The notes: generated by a model from the letters alone, not told the origin. Shown: positions 1 to 9,559, counted from the first letter of the stretch. The stretch is DNA of 64,000 bases from Rhizobium freirei PRF 81 (GCF_000359745.1 NZ_AQHN01000061.1:227558-291557), one strand, 5' to 3'. Made by a program: numbers and translations.

Positions 1-252
1 AAGGGCGAAATTGCCTCCAAATTCAATGCCATGGGGCAGGACATGGTCGCGGTTTTCCTGCCGCCGACACCGGTGCCCACTGCGGGTTTTCTGGTTTTCG
101 TGCCGCGCGAGAAGATCACCATTCTCGATATGAGCCCCGAGGATGGCGCCAAGCTTCTGATTTCCGGCGGCCTGGTTTCGCCGGAATACAGGCAGGAGCT
201 TATCGCGGCGAAGGGCCTGCCCAAGCCCATTCCGATGGATTCACTGACCTAG
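1..252 (+). CDS. DUF502 family membrane protein, C-terminal part
   Basis: The last 83 residues of a protein whose start lies before the window. The segment (FVPREKITILDMSPEDGAKLLISGG) resembles the conserved C-terminal part of DUF502 (COG2928) inner-membrane proteins, which follows their transmembrane helices. The function of the family is not established. The open frame runs unbroken from base 1 to a TAG stop that coincides with the first bases of a rhizobial intergenic repeat. In related genomes a DUF502 gene commonly sits near recG, as here. The family call rests on recognition of this tail only. Confidence 0.75.
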   Translation, partial: KGEIASKFNAMGQDMVAVFLPPTPVPTAGFLVFVPREKITILDMSPEDGAKLLISGGLVSPEYRQELIAAKGLPKPIPMDSLT

Positions 253-354
253 AGCGCTTCCGCTTTTCTTTGAATCGCGGAAACGCTCTATCTTCTTGTT
301 TTCTGACGCATTTCGGACGGAAAACCGCTGCGCACTTTTCCTGGAAATGCTCTA
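251..354. repeat. Rhizobial intergenic palindromic repeat
   Basis: A roughly 104-bp element directly after the DUF502 stop codon. It begins AGAGCGCTTCCGC and forms a hairpin with GCGGAAACGCTCT at 277-289. It continues through a segment (TTTCGGACGGAAAACCGCTG) typical of a mosaic repeat I recognise from many Rhizobium intergenic regions, and ends in a second AGCATTTCC-like arm (GGAAATGCTCTA). The first hairpin could also act in transcription termination of the upstream gene. The repeat identity is from memory, not a search; the palindrome itself is visible. Confidence 0.7.
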
Positions 355-587
355 GGAATGCTCCCATTCCTATAGCTGGCTGGATGCCTTCGCGCGAGGC
401 GCGAACTGTCATGTGTCTATCATGTTGACGCCTTAGACCATCCTTGGGGACAGGCAGTTAGTTGCATTTCATCATCGAATGCGCGGAGCTTCGGCGTCGG
501 GCAGTTGTTCTTTGACACGGGGCTTTCGACCAGGCCGGAGATGGATGCCGTTGTCTCCACAAGGGTTTTCATCAGGAGGATACTGTC
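355..587. other. Intergenic region upstream of the phytase-like gene
   Basis: No open frame here looks real. The region holds the leader of the downstream gene; a good Shine-Dalgarno AGGAGG at 574-579 lies eight bases before its TTG start. I see no convincing promoter or operator. Confidence 0.5.
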
Positions 588-2084
588 TTGAAATATAAGC
601 GTTCGAAGAGCCTGTCGTTGCTGTCGGCTACCCTCGCTACATTCGTTTTTACCGCTCCGGTCGTGGCGTTTGCCGATACATCCGTGACCGTTCAGGGCAT
701 GACGCTCGTCAACAAGGGGCGCGTCGCCGTCGGCCGCATTCCAGCCAATCAGCGTGACAAGTTCGGCGAGACCTTCGGTTCAGGCTCGGGCATGTCGATC
801 GACACCAAGAGCTGGACCCGCAACGCCGACGGCACCTACAAGGGCTCTCTCTGGCTGCTGCCGGATCGCGGCTACAATGTCGCCGGCACCACCGACTACC
901 GCGCGCGTCTCAACACCATCGATATCAAGCTGACGCCAGTTGCTCCCGGCGAGACGCCGCCAGCCGGCAAGGAGCAGTTCGGTGTCGAAGCCAAGCTCGC
1001 CGATACGCTGCTGTTGAAAGACAACAAGGGCAACGACACCACCGGCCTCGATCCGGCGAATGGCGTCCGGCAGGCGGAAGGCGCCATGCCGCTTCTGCCG
1101 CAAGCACCGAACGGCAAGATCTCGCTCGACAATGAAGCCATTGCCCGGCTGCCCGATGGCTCGATGTTCATCAGCGATGAATACGGCCCCAATATCTACC
1201 GCTTCTCGGCGGATGGGCGGATGATTTCGGCTACGGCACCGCCGGCGGCGTTTCTGCCGATGCGCCATGGCGCAGTAAACTTCTCCTCGAACAATCCGGG
1301 GCCTGGCGAAACCGCGCCCGATCCGAAGGATCCGACCAGCGGCCGCCAGAACAACCAGGGCTTGGAGGGCATGTCTTTGACCCCGGATGGCAAGTTCCTG
1401 ATCGCCGTGCTCCAGTCCGCGACCCGCCAGGATGGCGGCGATTCCAGCTCGACGCGGCAGAACACGCGCGCTCTGGTCTACGATGCCTCTGATCTCGACC
1501 ATCTGAAACTGGTACACGAATATGTCGTCCCTTTGCCCGTCTTCACCAATGACAAGGGCAAGACAGCCGTCGCCGCCCAGAGCGAACTCGTGGCGCTTTC
1601 GCCGACAAGTTTCCTGATGCTCGCTCGCGACAGCAACAATGGCTACGGCCAGAAGGGTGACAAGTCGATCTATCGCAGCATCGTCGCTGTCGACGTGTCC
1701 GCTGCCACCGACATTGCCGGCGGCAAGTTCGATGGCGACACGGCCGTCGCTCCGAAGGGCGTTCTCGATCCCTCCGTCAAGCCGGCTGTCCTCAGCCAGT
1801 TCATCGACATCAACGATACCGCCGATCTCGCCCGCTTCGGCCTCCACAACGGCGCTCCGAACGATCGCAACAATCTCTCGGAAAAGTGGGAAGCCATGTC
1901 GCTTGCCAGCGTCCAGGACCCGAAGCTGCCGAATGATTACTTCCTGTTCGTCGCCAACGATAACGACTTTATCACCCAGGACGGCTTCCAGGTCGGAGCC
2001 GCCTACAAGGATGACAGCGGCGCCGACGTCGACACCATGTTCCAGGTGTTCCAGGTCACCATCCCGGGCCTTGCTACCAAGTGA
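588..2084 (+). CDS. Secreted esterase-like / phytase-like protein
   Basis: A 498-residue protein with a Sec signal peptide (hydrophobic stretch at residues 9-27, probable cleavage after AFA near residue 29). The mature part matches the phytase-like domain (PF13449, esterase-like activity of phytase), a beta-propeller-like fold seen in many secreted proteobacterial proteins. Conserved-looking stretches include NEAIARLPDGSMFISDEYG near residue 185 and NQGLEGMSLTPDG near 256. It would act in the periplasm or outside the cell, probably on a phosphoester or lactone; the substrate is unknown. The TTG start is chosen because AGGAGG sits at the right distance and the signal peptide begins there. It is monocistronic. 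Confidence 0.8.
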   Translation: MKYKRSKSLSLLSATLATFVFTAPVVAFADTSVTVQGMTLVNKGRVAVGRIPANQRDKFGETFGSGSGMSIDTKSWTRNADGTYKGSLWLLPDRGYNVAGTTDYRARLNTIDIKLTPVAPGETPPAGKEQFGVEAKLADTLLLKDNKGNDTTGLDPANGVRQAEGAMPLLPQAPNGKISLDNEAIARLPDGSMFISDEYGPNIYRFSADGRMISATAPPAAFLPMRHGAVNFSSNNPGPGETAPDPKDPTSGRQNNQGLEGMSLTPDGKFLIAVLQSATRQDGGDSSSTRQNTRALVYDASDLDHLKLVHEYVVPLPVFTNDKGKTAVAAQSELVALSPTSFLMLARDSNNGYGQKGDKSIYRSIVAVDVSAATDIAGGKFDGDTAVAPKGVLDPSVKPAVLSQFIDINDTADLARFGLHNGAPNDRNNLSEKWEAMSLASVQDPKLPNDYFLFVANDNDFITQDGFQVGAAYKDDSGADVDTMFQVFQVTIPGLATK

Positions 2085-2126
2085 CGTCGTGAAACAGGGA
2101 TGGACGCAGCAAATGCGTCCATCCGC

Positions 2127-4232
2127 TCATCCCGCCCGCAGGAAGCGGATCGCTTCGTCGCGGCGGAAGAGATAGAGCAGGGTGCGCACCGCCACACCGC
2201 GCTCGCTCGTCAGCTCCGGATCGCGTTCGATCAGATAGGCGGCATCCTTGCGGGCGATTTCCAGAAGATCGGCATGCGCCTCAAGACTGGCAATGCGGAA
2301 GCCGGGCGTGCCGGACTGACGCGTGCCGAGAAGCTCGCCTTCGCCGCGCAGCTTCAAGTCCTCCTCAGCAATGCGGAAGCCGTCCTCTGTGTCGCGCATG
2401 ATCGACAGTCGCGCATGGCCGGTCTCGCCAAGTGGCCCCTTGTAGAGCAGGATGCAGGTGGAGGCTTCGTCGCCACGGCCGACACGCCCGCGCAGCTGAT
2501 GCAGCTGTGCAAGGCCGAAACGCTCGGCATGCTCGATCACCATGATCGTCGCATCCGGCACATCGACACCGACTTCCACCACCGTCGTGGCGACCAGCAG
2601 GCGGATTTCGCCATTCTTGAAGGCCATCATGACGGCATCTTTTTCCGGGCCACTCATCCGGCCATGGATGAGGCCAATGCCCGGCCCGAGTGCCTTGGTC
2701 AGCGTCTCATGACGCTCTTCGACGGACATTAAATCGGATTCTTCGGATTCCTCCACAAGTGGGCATATCCAATAGGCTTTTTTGCCTTCTGACAGCGCAC
2801 TTTTCAGACGGGCGACGATGTCGCCTGTTCTCTCGTTCGGGATAGTGATCGTCTGGATCGGCTTGCGGCCTGCCGGCTTCTCGGTAAGTTTGGAAACGTC
2901 CATATCGCCAAAGGCGGCCAGCACCAGCGTCCGCGGTATCGGCGTTGCGGTCATGACGAGCATATGCGGCGAGATGCCCTTCGCGGTCAGGCGCAGGCGC
3001 TGATGGACGCCGAAGCGATGCTGCTCGTCGACGACAGCCAGCATGAGATTGGCATAGGCGACGCTGTCCTGGAACAAGGCATGCGTGCCGATGACGATCT
3101 GCGCCTCGCCGGAGGCGATGCGTTCCAGGATCACATCCCGCTCACGCCCCTTCGTGCGACCTGTAAGAACTTCGACGGAAAGGTTTGCACTCGCAGCGAA
3201 TTTCGAGATCGTCGCGTAGTGTTGGCGTGCCAAGATTTCGGTCGGCGCCATCAACACGGCCTGGCCGCCGCTTTCGATCACGGCGGCAATCGCCATCAAG
3301 GCAACCAGCGTCTTTCCCGCGCCGACGTCGCCTTGCAGCAGCCGGAGCATGCGCTCTGTGCCGGCCATATCCTTGAGAATATCCGCGACCGCGTCGCGCT
3401 GACTATTCGTCATGAAGAAGGGCAGGGATTCCAATATCTTGTTGCTGATTTCTCCAGTGGCGCGCACGGGTTGGCCGGCAACCTTGCGCAGCCTTTGACG
3501 CACGAGAGAGAGCGACAATTGCCCCGCGAGGAATTCATCATAAGCAAGCCGGCGGCGTGCCGGCGCCTGCGGGTCGATATCGGCGGCGTCCCGTGGCGTA
3601 TGCAGCATATGGAAACTGTCGGAGATCGAGGGAAAGCCCTGCTTCTGGGCAAGGGCGATGTCATCCCATTCGGGTAGTTGCGGAATGCGTGGGAGTGCCC
3701 CCTCGATGGTCTTGCGCAGGAACTTCGGTGTCAGGCCCGCGGTCAGCGGGTAGACCGGTTCGACCAGCGGCAGGTTTTCCGCCTCGCTCTCGCGCATGAT
3801 ATAGTCGGGATGCACCATCGACGGCCGGCCATTGAACCAGTCGACCTTGCCGCTGACCGTGACGGTCTCGTCGATCGGCAGCTGCTTTTCCAGCCATTGC
3901 GCCTTGCCGCGGAAGAAGACCAGCGCAAGCTCGCCGGTTTCGTCATGCAGATAGACGCGGTAGGGCACATTGCTGCGTGCATTGGGCGGCGGCTGATGCC
4001 GGTCGACACGGCCGGTAATGGTGACGATGGCTCCTTGCGGCGCTCGGGCGATACCCGGCTGTTCGCGCCGGTCGATGATCGAATGCGGCGCGTGGAAAAT
4101 GAGGTCGACGACGCGGCAGTCGTCGATCGTTTCGCGGTCGAGCAGCTTCGCCAGCAGCTCGGATACCTTCGGCCCGACGCCGGGCAGCGAAGAGATTGAG
4201 GCAAACAACGGATCGAGGATGGCGGGACGCAT
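2127..4232 (-). CDS. recG: ATP-dependent DNA helicase RecG
   Basis: A 701-residue superfamily 2 helicase that remodels stalled forks and branches Holliday junctions. The N-terminal wedge/OB domain occupies about residues 60-190. Walker A GDVGAGKT lies near residue 300, the DEQHRFGV motif II near 400, the MTATPIPRT motif III follows, and QLRGRVGRG motif VI near 600. The frame opens at 4262, but the ATG at 4232 gives the usual RecG N-terminus (MRPAILDPLFASI). It is divergent from sdhE-mfd, a neighbourhood I recall from rhizobia. No fault is visible. Confidence 0.95.
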   Translation of the reverse strand: MRPAILDPLFASISSLPGVGPKVSELLAKLLDRETIDDCRVVDLIFHAPHSIIDRREQPGIARAPQGAIVTITGRVDRHQPPPNARSNVPYRVYLHDETGELALVFFRGKAQWLEKQLPIDETVTVSGKVDWFNGRPSMVHPDYIMRESEAENLPLVEPVYPLTAGLTPKFLRKTIEGALPRIPQLPEWDDIALAQKQGFPSISDSFHMLHTPRDAADIDPQAPARRRLAYDEFLAGQLSLSLVRQRLRKVAGQPVRATGEISNKILESLPFFMTNSQRDAVADILKDMAGTERMLRLLQGDVGAGKTLVALMAIAAVIESGGQAVLMAPTEILARQHYATISKFAASANLSVEVLTGRTKGRERDVILERIASGEAQIVIGTHALFQDSVAYANLMLAVVDEQHRFGVHQRLRLTAKGISPHMLVMTATPIPRTLVLAAFGDMDVSKLTEKPAGRKPIQTITIPNERTGDIVARLKSALSEGKKAYWICPLVEESEESDLMSVEERHETLTKALGPGIGLIHGRMSGPEKDAVMMAFKNGEIRLLVATTVVEVGVDVPDATIMVIEHAERFGLAQLHQLRGRVGRGDEASTCILLYKGPLGETGHARLSIMRDTEDGFRIAEEDLKLRGEGELLGTRQSGTPGFRIASLEAHADLLEIARKDAAYLIERDPELTSERGVAVRTLLYLFRRDEAIRFLRAG

Positions 4233-4405
4233 GGCCGGCAAAATGCGACGGGCAGGGCACATTTGGCAAGGGGCGGCGGAGAACTCGGCTCCATCGAGCC
4301 CAACACTCCCCGGAAAATTGCATCGCAGGCGCTTTTTTCTGAAAAACCGGTTCCCACCTTACGACGCTGGTTTTATAGAGACGCATCAACATAAAGGTGT
4401 TTTTG

Positions 4406-4720
4406 ATGACTGGGCTGACCCTCAGCAGTGCCGATCTCGATCCTCGCCGCCGGCGCATCCTTTTCCGCTGTTGGCATCGCGGCATCCGCGAGATGGATCT
4501 GGTCTTCGGCCAGTTTGCCGATAACGAGTTGCCAAACCTCCCCGAGGCCGATCTCGATGAACTCGAGCGTATCATGGCCGAGGAGGACAATGATCTCCTC
4601 AAGTGGATTCTCGGCAGCGAGCCGACGCCGCAGCATATGCAGACGCCGATGTTTGAGCGCTTGACATCCTACAAGCCAGATTTCGAAGAGATCGCCGAAA
4701 GGTTTGGATTGACGAAATGA
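4406..4720 (+). CDS. sdhE: FAD assembly factor SdhE for succinate dehydrogenase
   Basis: A small acidic protein of 104 residues (formerly DUF339/YgfY) that promotes covalent flavin attachment to SdhA. It carries the family motif in RCWHRGIREMDLVFG, including the RGxxE residues used in flavinylation, and the C-terminal LLKWI segment. The ATG at 4406 is preferred over the GTG at 4397 because AAAGGTG lies six bases upstream of it. Its stop overlaps the mfd start as ATGA, so the two genes are translationally coupled. Confidence 0.92.
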   Translation: MTGLTLSSADLDPRRRRILFRCWHRGIREMDLVFGQFADNELPNLPEADLDELERIMAEEDNDLLKWILGSEPTPQHMQTPMFERLTSYKPDFEEIAERFGLTK

Positions 4721-7700
4721 TCCCCGGTTTCGACGCGAAAAAGGTGCTCGCCGCAAGCGAGCCGCTGACGGTCGGCCATGTGCCGGCCGGTATGGAGCCA
4801 TTCCTGCTTGCTGATCTGGCACGAGCCGGCCAGCCGGTCGCCTATGTCATGTCAGACGGTCAGCACATGGCCGATGTCGAACAGATACTCGGCTTCATCG
4901 CGCCCGAAATACCGGTTCTCACTCTGCCAGCCTGGGATTGCCTTCCCTACGACCGCGTCTCGCCGAGTTCCGATACCTCGGCCCGCCGCCTGGCTGCGCT
5001 CTCCGGCCTGATCGCGCATCATCGCAAGCCGCATGCGGCAATCGTGCTTGTCACGGTCAATGCCATGCTGCAGAAGGTGGCGCCGCAGGAGGTGATCGAG
5101 AGCCTGGCGTTTTCCGCCCGGCCCGGCAATCAGGTGCGGATGGATGATATTGCCAGCCGCCTGGAGCGCAATGGTTTCGACCGTGTCGCGACCGTGCGCG
5201 AGGTCGGTGAATTCGCCGTGCGCGGCGGCATTCTCGACGTCTTCGTTCCTGGCACGGAAGAGCCGGTGCGCCTCGATTTCTTCGGGGATACGCTGGAAAG
5301 CATCCGCAGCTTCGATCCCGCCAGCCAGCGCACGACGGGGCAGGTGCGCTCGCTCGATCTCAATCCGATGAGCGAAGTGACGCTGACGCCGGATACGATC
5401 AGCCGCTTCCGCAAGAATTACCTCTCGGCCTTCGGCGCCGCCACGCGCGACGATGCGCTCTATGTCGCCGTTTCCGAAGGTCGTCGTTACGCCGGCATGG
5501 AACACTGGCTGCCACTGTTCTACGAGAAGCTGGAGACGGTATTCGACTATCTCAAGGGCTTCCGGCTGGTGAGCGACCACACGGTACGCGAGGCCGCTGA
5601 GGAGCGCTCCAAGCTCGTCTTCGACTATTACGATGCTCGCCTGAACTCCGGTCAGCAGGGCAAGGGCCAGATGGCGCAGGGCACGCCATACAAGCCCGTT
5701 ACCCCGGGCCAGCTCTATCTCGATGGCAAAGCCTTCGGTAATGCGCTCGATGCCTTCGGCGCCATCCGCATATCGCCGTTCAACGAGCATGAGGGTGAGG
5801 CACGCCGCGTTGTGAGCCTAGACGCCCGCCAGGGGCCCCGCTGGGCACGCTCCGCCACCGATAGCGCCGACAGCGAGCGGGTCAACGTCTTCGACGCTGT
5901 CGTCAAGCATATTGCAGACAAGCGTGCCACTGGCAGCAAAGTGCTGATCACAGCCTGGACCGAAGGCTCGCTCGACCGCCTGCTGCAGGTGCTATCAGAG
6001 CATGGGCTGGCACGCGTCAAGACAATCGAGGCTTTCAAGGATCTTGGTGGTTTGGCCAAAGGCGAGGCGGCCGCCGCCGTGCTCAGCCTGGAAGCCGGTT
6101 TCGAGGCCGGCGATCTCGTCATCATCGGCGAGCAGGACATTCTTGGCGACCGCATGGTGCGCCGCTCCAAGCGCCGCAAGCGCGCGGCCGATTTCATCTC
6201 GGAAGTGGCAGGCCTGGACGAGGGCTCGATCGTCGTTCACGCCGAGCATGGTATCGGCCGTTTCGTCGGCCTCAAGACCATCGAGGCAGCCGGCGCGCCG
6301 CATGCCTGCCTTGAATTGCTCTATGCCGACGATGCCAAGTTGTTCCTGCCGGTCGAAAACATCGATCTTCTGTCACGCTATGGCGGCGAAGGTACAGAGG
6401 CGCAGCTCGACAAGCTCGGCGGCGGCGCCTGGCAGATGCGCAAAGCCAAGCTCAAGAAACGCCTGCTCGATATGGCGGGCGCCTTGATCCGCGTTGCGGC
6501 CGAACGCCTGACGCGCCACGCGCCTGTATTGGCGACGCCGGACGGCCTCTATGACGAGTTTGCCGCGCGCTTCCCCTATGACGAGACCGACGATCAGATG
6601 AACGCCATCGAGGCGGTGCGCGAGGATCTCGGTGCCGGCCGGCCGATGGACCGCCTCGTCTGCGGCGACGTCGGCTTCGGCAAGACGGAAGTAGCATTGC
6701 GCGCCGCCTTCGTCGCGGCAATGAACGGCGCACAGGTCGCCGTCGTCGTGCCGACGACCTTGCTTGCCCGCCAGCACTTCAAGACCTTCTCGGAGCGCTT
6801 CCGCGGCCTGCCGATCCGGATACAGCAGGCGTCACGCCTGGTCGGCGCCAAGGATCTGGCGCTTACCAAGAAGGAAGTGGCGGAAGGCAAGACCGATATC
6901 GTCGTCGGCACGCATGCGCTGCTTGGCTCCGGCATCAGCTTCGCCAATCTTGGCCTGCTCGTCATCGACGAGGAGCAGCATTTCGGCGTCAAGCACAAGG
7001 AGCGCCTGAAGGAACTGAAGAGCGACGTGCATGTGCTGACGCTGTCGGCGACGCCGATCCCGCGCACACTGCAGCTTGCGATGACGGGTGTGCGCGAACT
7101 GTCGCTCATCACCACGCCGCCGGTCGACCGCATGGCGGTGCGCACCTTCATTTCGCCCTTCGATTCCCTCGTGATCCGTGAAACGCTGATGCGCGAGCAT
7201 TATCGCGGCGGCCAGAGCTTCTATGTCTGCCCGCGGCTTGCCGATCTCGCCGATATCCACGCCTTCCTGCAGTCGGATGTGCCGGAGCTGAAGGTGGCGG
7301 TCGCCCACGGCCAGATGCCGGCCGGCGAGCTGGAAGACATCATGAATGCCTTCTACGAAGGTCGTTATGACGTGCTGCTATCGACCACCATCGTCGAATC
7401 CGGTCTCGACGTGCCGACAGCCAACACGCTGATCGTCCATCGCGCCGATATGTTCGGCCTTGCCCAGCTCTATCAGCTTCGCGGCCGTGTCGGTCGCTCC
7501 AAGGTGCGCGCCTTCGCGCTCTTCACCCTGCCGGTCAACAAGGTGCTGACCACGACGGCCGAGCGTCGGTTGAAGGTGCTGCAGTCGCTCGACACGCTCG
7601 GCGCCGGCTTCCAGCTCGCCAGCCACGATCTAGACATCCGCGGCGCCGGCAATCTGCTCGGCGAAGAACAGTCCGGTCATATCAAGGAAGTCGGCTTCGA

Positions 7701-8217
7701 GCTTTACCAGCAGATGCTCGAGGAGGCTGTCGCCGAGGTCAAGGGCGTCGACGAGATCCAGGATACCGGCTGGTCGCCGCAGATCTCCGTCGGCACGCCG
7801 GTTATGATCCCAGACGATTACGTGCCGGATCTGCATCTGCGCATGGCGCTCTATCGCCGCCTCGGCGAGATCACCGAAATCAAGGAGATCGACGGTTTCG
7901 GTGCCGAAATGATCGACCGTTTCGGGCCGATGCCGATCGAGGTCCAGCACCTGCTGAAGATCGTCTACATCAAGTCGCTCTGCCGCATCGCCAATGTCGA
8001 GAAGCTGGACGCCGGCCCGAAGGGCGTCGTCGTGCAGTTCCGCAACAAGGAATTCCCCAACCCGGCCAACCTCGTCGGCTATATCGCGAAGCAGGGCACG
8101 ATGGCGAAGATCCGCCCCGACCAGAGCGTCTTCCTGACCCGTGACCTGCCGACGCCGGAAAAGCGGCTGCAGGGCGCGGCAGTTGTTATGACTCAGTTGG
8201 CGGAATTGGCAAAATAG
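4717..8217 (+). CDS. mfd: Transcription-repair coupling factor Mfd
   Basis: A full-length 1166-residue translocase that removes stalled RNA polymerase from lesions and recruits the UvrA repair machinery. Visible parts are the UvrB-like N-terminal module, the RNA-polymerase-interacting domain around residues 490-570 (VHAEHGIGRFVGL), Walker A GDVGFGKTE near 650, DEEQHFGV near 750, SATPIPRTL near 785, QLRGRVGRS near 925 and the C-terminal TRCF domain. It starts inside the sdhE stop codon. A hairpin downstream can terminate it. UvrA, the repair partner, is also encoded in this window. Confidence 0.97.
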   Translation: MIPGFDAKKVLAASEPLTVGHVPAGMEPFLLADLARAGQPVAYVMSDGQHMADVEQILGFIAPEIPVLTLPAWDCLPYDRVSPSSDTSARRLAALSGLIAHHRKPHAAIVLVTVNAMLQKVAPQEVIESLAFSARPGNQVRMDDIASRLERNGFDRVATVREVGEFAVRGGILDVFVPGTEEPVRLDFFGDTLESIRSFDPASQRTTGQVRSLDLNPMSEVTLTPDTISRFRKNYLSAFGAATRDDALYVAVSEGRRYAGMEHWLPLFYEKLETVFDYLKGFRLVSDHTVREAAEERSKLVFDYYDARLNSGQQGKGQMAQGTPYKPVTPGQLYLDGKAFGNALDAFGAIRISPFNEHEGEARRVVSLDARQGPRWARSATDSADSERVNVFDAVVKHIADKRATGSKVLITAWTEGSLDRLLQVLSEHGLARVKTIEAFKDLGGLAKGEAAAAVLSLEAGFEAGDLVIIGEQDILGDRMVRRSKRRKRAADFISEVAGLDEGSIVVHAEHGIGRFVGLKTIEAAGAPHACLELLYADDAKLFLPVENIDLLSRYGGEGTEAQLDKLGGGAWQMRKAKLKKRLLDMAGALIRVAAERLTRHAPVLATPDGLYDEFAARFPYDETDDQMNAIEAVREDLGAGRPMDRLVCGDVGFGKTEVALRAAFVAAMNGAQVAVVVPTTLLARQHFKTFSERFRGLPIRIQQASRLVGAKDLALTKKEVAEGKTDIVVGTHALLGSGISFANLGLLVIDEEQHFGVKHKERLKELKSDVHVLTLSATPIPRTLQLAMTGVRELSLITTPPVDRMAVRTFISPFDSLVIRETLMREHYRGGQSFYVCPRLADLADIHAFLQSDVPELKVAVAHGQMPAGELEDIMNAFYEGRYDVLLSTTIVESGLDVPTANTLIVHRADMFGLAQLYQLRGRVGRSKVRAFALFTLPVNKVLTTTAERRLKVLQSLDTLGAGFQLASHDLDIRGAGNLLGEEQSGHIKEVGFELYQQMLEEAVAEVKGVDEIQDTGWSPQISVGTPVMIPDDYVPDLHLRMALYRRLGEITEIKEIDGFGAEMIDRFGPMPIEVQHLLKIVYIKSLCRIANVEKLDAGPKGVVVQFRNKEFPNPANLVGYIAKQGTMAKIRPDQSVFLTRDLPTPEKRLQGAAVVMTQLAELAK

Positions 8218-8255
8218 GAGACGCAGCTTCGCTTTGCGGCCTTTTCCGAACAGCA

Positions 8256-8296
8256 TTTTCGGCCCCGGCGAGCTATCTGCTGCGCGGGGCCGAAAT
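8256..8296. terminator. Bidirectional hairpin between mfd and the RidA-like gene
   Basis: The arms TTTCGGCCCCG (8257-8267) and CGGGGCCGAAA (8285-8295) pair perfectly over 11 bp with a 17-base loop. The site lies between two convergent genes, so it can serve both. The T-run is short. Confidence 0.6.
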
Positions 8297-8308
8297 CTGT
8301 CATGGGCT

Positions 8309-8725
8309 TCACGCCGCCTGTGAGTGACTAGCTGCATCCGGAATACGCGCTATAACTTTGATTTCAAAATCGAAACCCGCCAGCCAGTTAACGCCGATCG
8401 CCGTCCAGTTCGGGTAGGGCGCTTCATTGAAGATCCTGTTCTTGACAGCCATGATCATTCCGAACTGGTTTTCCGGGTCGGTGTGGAACGTGGTGACGTC
8501 AACAATATCGTCAAAAGTGCAGCCGCCCGCCTCCAAGGTTGCTCGCAGATTGTCGAAGGCGAGCTGGACCTGACGCTCGAAATCCGGCTCCGGGCTCCCA
8601 TCTGCGCGGCTGCCGACTTGACCCGAAACGAATAGAAGATCACCGGAACGGATTGCGGCGGAATAGCCATGTTCTTCGTAGAGAGCATGTCTGTCCGCGG
8701 GAAAGATCGCATTGCGCTTCGTCAT
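8309..8725 (-). CDS. RidA/YjgF-family protein
   Basis: 138 residues with the trimeric RidA fold. Typical segments are GDLLFVSGQVG and QLAFDNLRATLEAGG, followed by VVDVTTFHTD-like sequence and PNWTAIGVNWLAGFDFEIKVIA. Family members deaminate reactive enamine/imine intermediates or act in related catabolic steps. The canonical RidA arginine region (VEV-A-A-P) is replaced by FEIKVIARIP, so this fits one of the Rid subfamilies rather than RidA itself. The start at 8725 is chosen because AGGCTG precedes it and the conserved N-terminus begins there. It is divergent from a TetR regulator with two shared operators. Confidence 0.82.
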   Translation of the reverse strand: MTKRNAIFPADRHALYEEHGYSAAIRSGDLLFVSGQVGSRADGSPEPDFERQVQLAFDNLRATLEAGGCTFDDIVDVTTFHTDPENQFGMIMAVKNRIFNEAPYPNWTAIGVNWLAGFDFEIKVIARIPDAASHSQAA

Positions 8726-8809
8726 TACAGCCTGCTTTCGCTTGTGTTGATAGAAGAAATTAAAGGGCCGCAATCTTGCGCGGCATTTAAAAGCACCGCT
8801 TCATTTGAT

Positions 8810-8878
8810 ATACGGTCCGTATGTGAAATAGTGTCGCGTGCGCTGCGTGTCAATTCAAATACGAAGCGTATGTGAAAT
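8810..8878. promoter_or_regulatory. Tandem TetR-type operators in a divergent promoter region
   Basis: Two copies of a palindrome followed by the same tail: ATACGGTCCGTAT at 8810-8822 and ATACGAAGCGTAT at 8859-8871, each continuing as GTGAAAT. Their starts are 49 bp apart. They sit between the RidA-like gene and the TetR gene, the second copy just before the tetR ribosome binding site. This is the expected arrangement for a regulator that represses itself and its divergent target. The repeats are seen; the regulator-operator assignment is inferred. Confidence 0.7.
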
Positions 8879-8889
8879 TTGAGGGTAAA

Positions 8890-9483
8890 ATGGCCAAACG
8901 CCTGGAAACGATGGAAGAGAACCGCAACAAGCTCGTTGCCGCCGCGCGAAAAGCTTTCGCCGATAGGGGATTTGCAGCCGCGTCGATGGACGAGTTGACG
9001 GCGGATGTCGGACTGACAAGGGGCGCACTTTATCACAATTTCGGTGACAAGAGGGGGCTGTTTGCCGCTGTCGTCCATCAGATCGACAGCGAAATGGCCT
9101 TGCGGGCTAAGGAGATCGCCAGACTGGCGGATGGTGATTGGCAAAGACTGTTGGCGGAAGGCGAAGCCTATATCGAAATGGCTCTCGATCCGGAGGTTCA
9201 ACGCATTGTTTTGCTCGACGGCCCGGCGGTGTTGGGTGATCCATCGAAATGGCCCAGTCAGAACAGCTGTCTCGCGGCGACCCGGCAGACGGTTTCAACA
9301 CTTCTGGAGCGAAAGGTCATCAAGCCGCTCGATGAGGAAGCCGCCGCCCGGCTCCTCTCCGGCGCAGCATTGAATGCCGCCCTCTGGGTTGCTGCCAGCG
9401 ACAGCCCCAAGGAAGTGCTTCCCAAGGCGATAGAGGCGTTCCGGGCGATAGCGTCGGGATTGCTGGCCGTGGATCAAAGCTGA
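8890..9483 (+). CDS. TetR/AcrR-family transcriptional regulator
   Basis: 197 residues with an N-terminal helix-turn-helix (residues about 10-57: AARKAFADRGFAAASMDEL, then GLTRGALYHNFGDKRGLFAAV) and a variable C-terminal ligand domain resembling the TetR_C clade with the VQRIVLLDGPAVLG motif. The ATG at 8890 follows GAGGG at 8881-8885 and is better than the upstream in-frame ATG at 8872, which overlaps an operator. It probably controls the divergent RidA-like gene and itself. The ligand is unknown. Confidence 0.88.
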   Translation: MAKRLETMEENRNKLVAAARKAFADRGFAAASMDELTADVGLTRGALYHNFGDKRGLFAAVVHQIDSEMALRAKEIARLADGDWQRLLAEGEAYIEMALDPEVQRIVLLDGPAVLGDPSKWPSQNSCLAATRQTVSTLLERKVIKPLDEEAAARLLSGAALNAALWVAASDSPKEVLPKAIEAFRAIASGLLAVDQS

Positions 9484-9559
9484 CGTATTATTCGCCCCGC
9501 AAAGCTGCAGAGCGACGATGGGGAGTTGCAAGCGCACAATTGCTTTCGTGGCTGCCTAC

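Noticed and set aside
780..1847. Long minus-strand open frame (355 codons) inside the phytase-like gene
   Set aside because: It is antisense to a well-supported gene, lacks a start context and has low-complexity, Arg/Ala/Gly-rich composition typical of high-GC shadows.
4290..4375. A possible second rhizobial repeat (GGCGCTTTTTTCTGAAAAACC) upstream of sdhE
   Set aside because: It resembles known rhizobial intergenic sequence, but no clear palindrome or matching copy is visible in the window.
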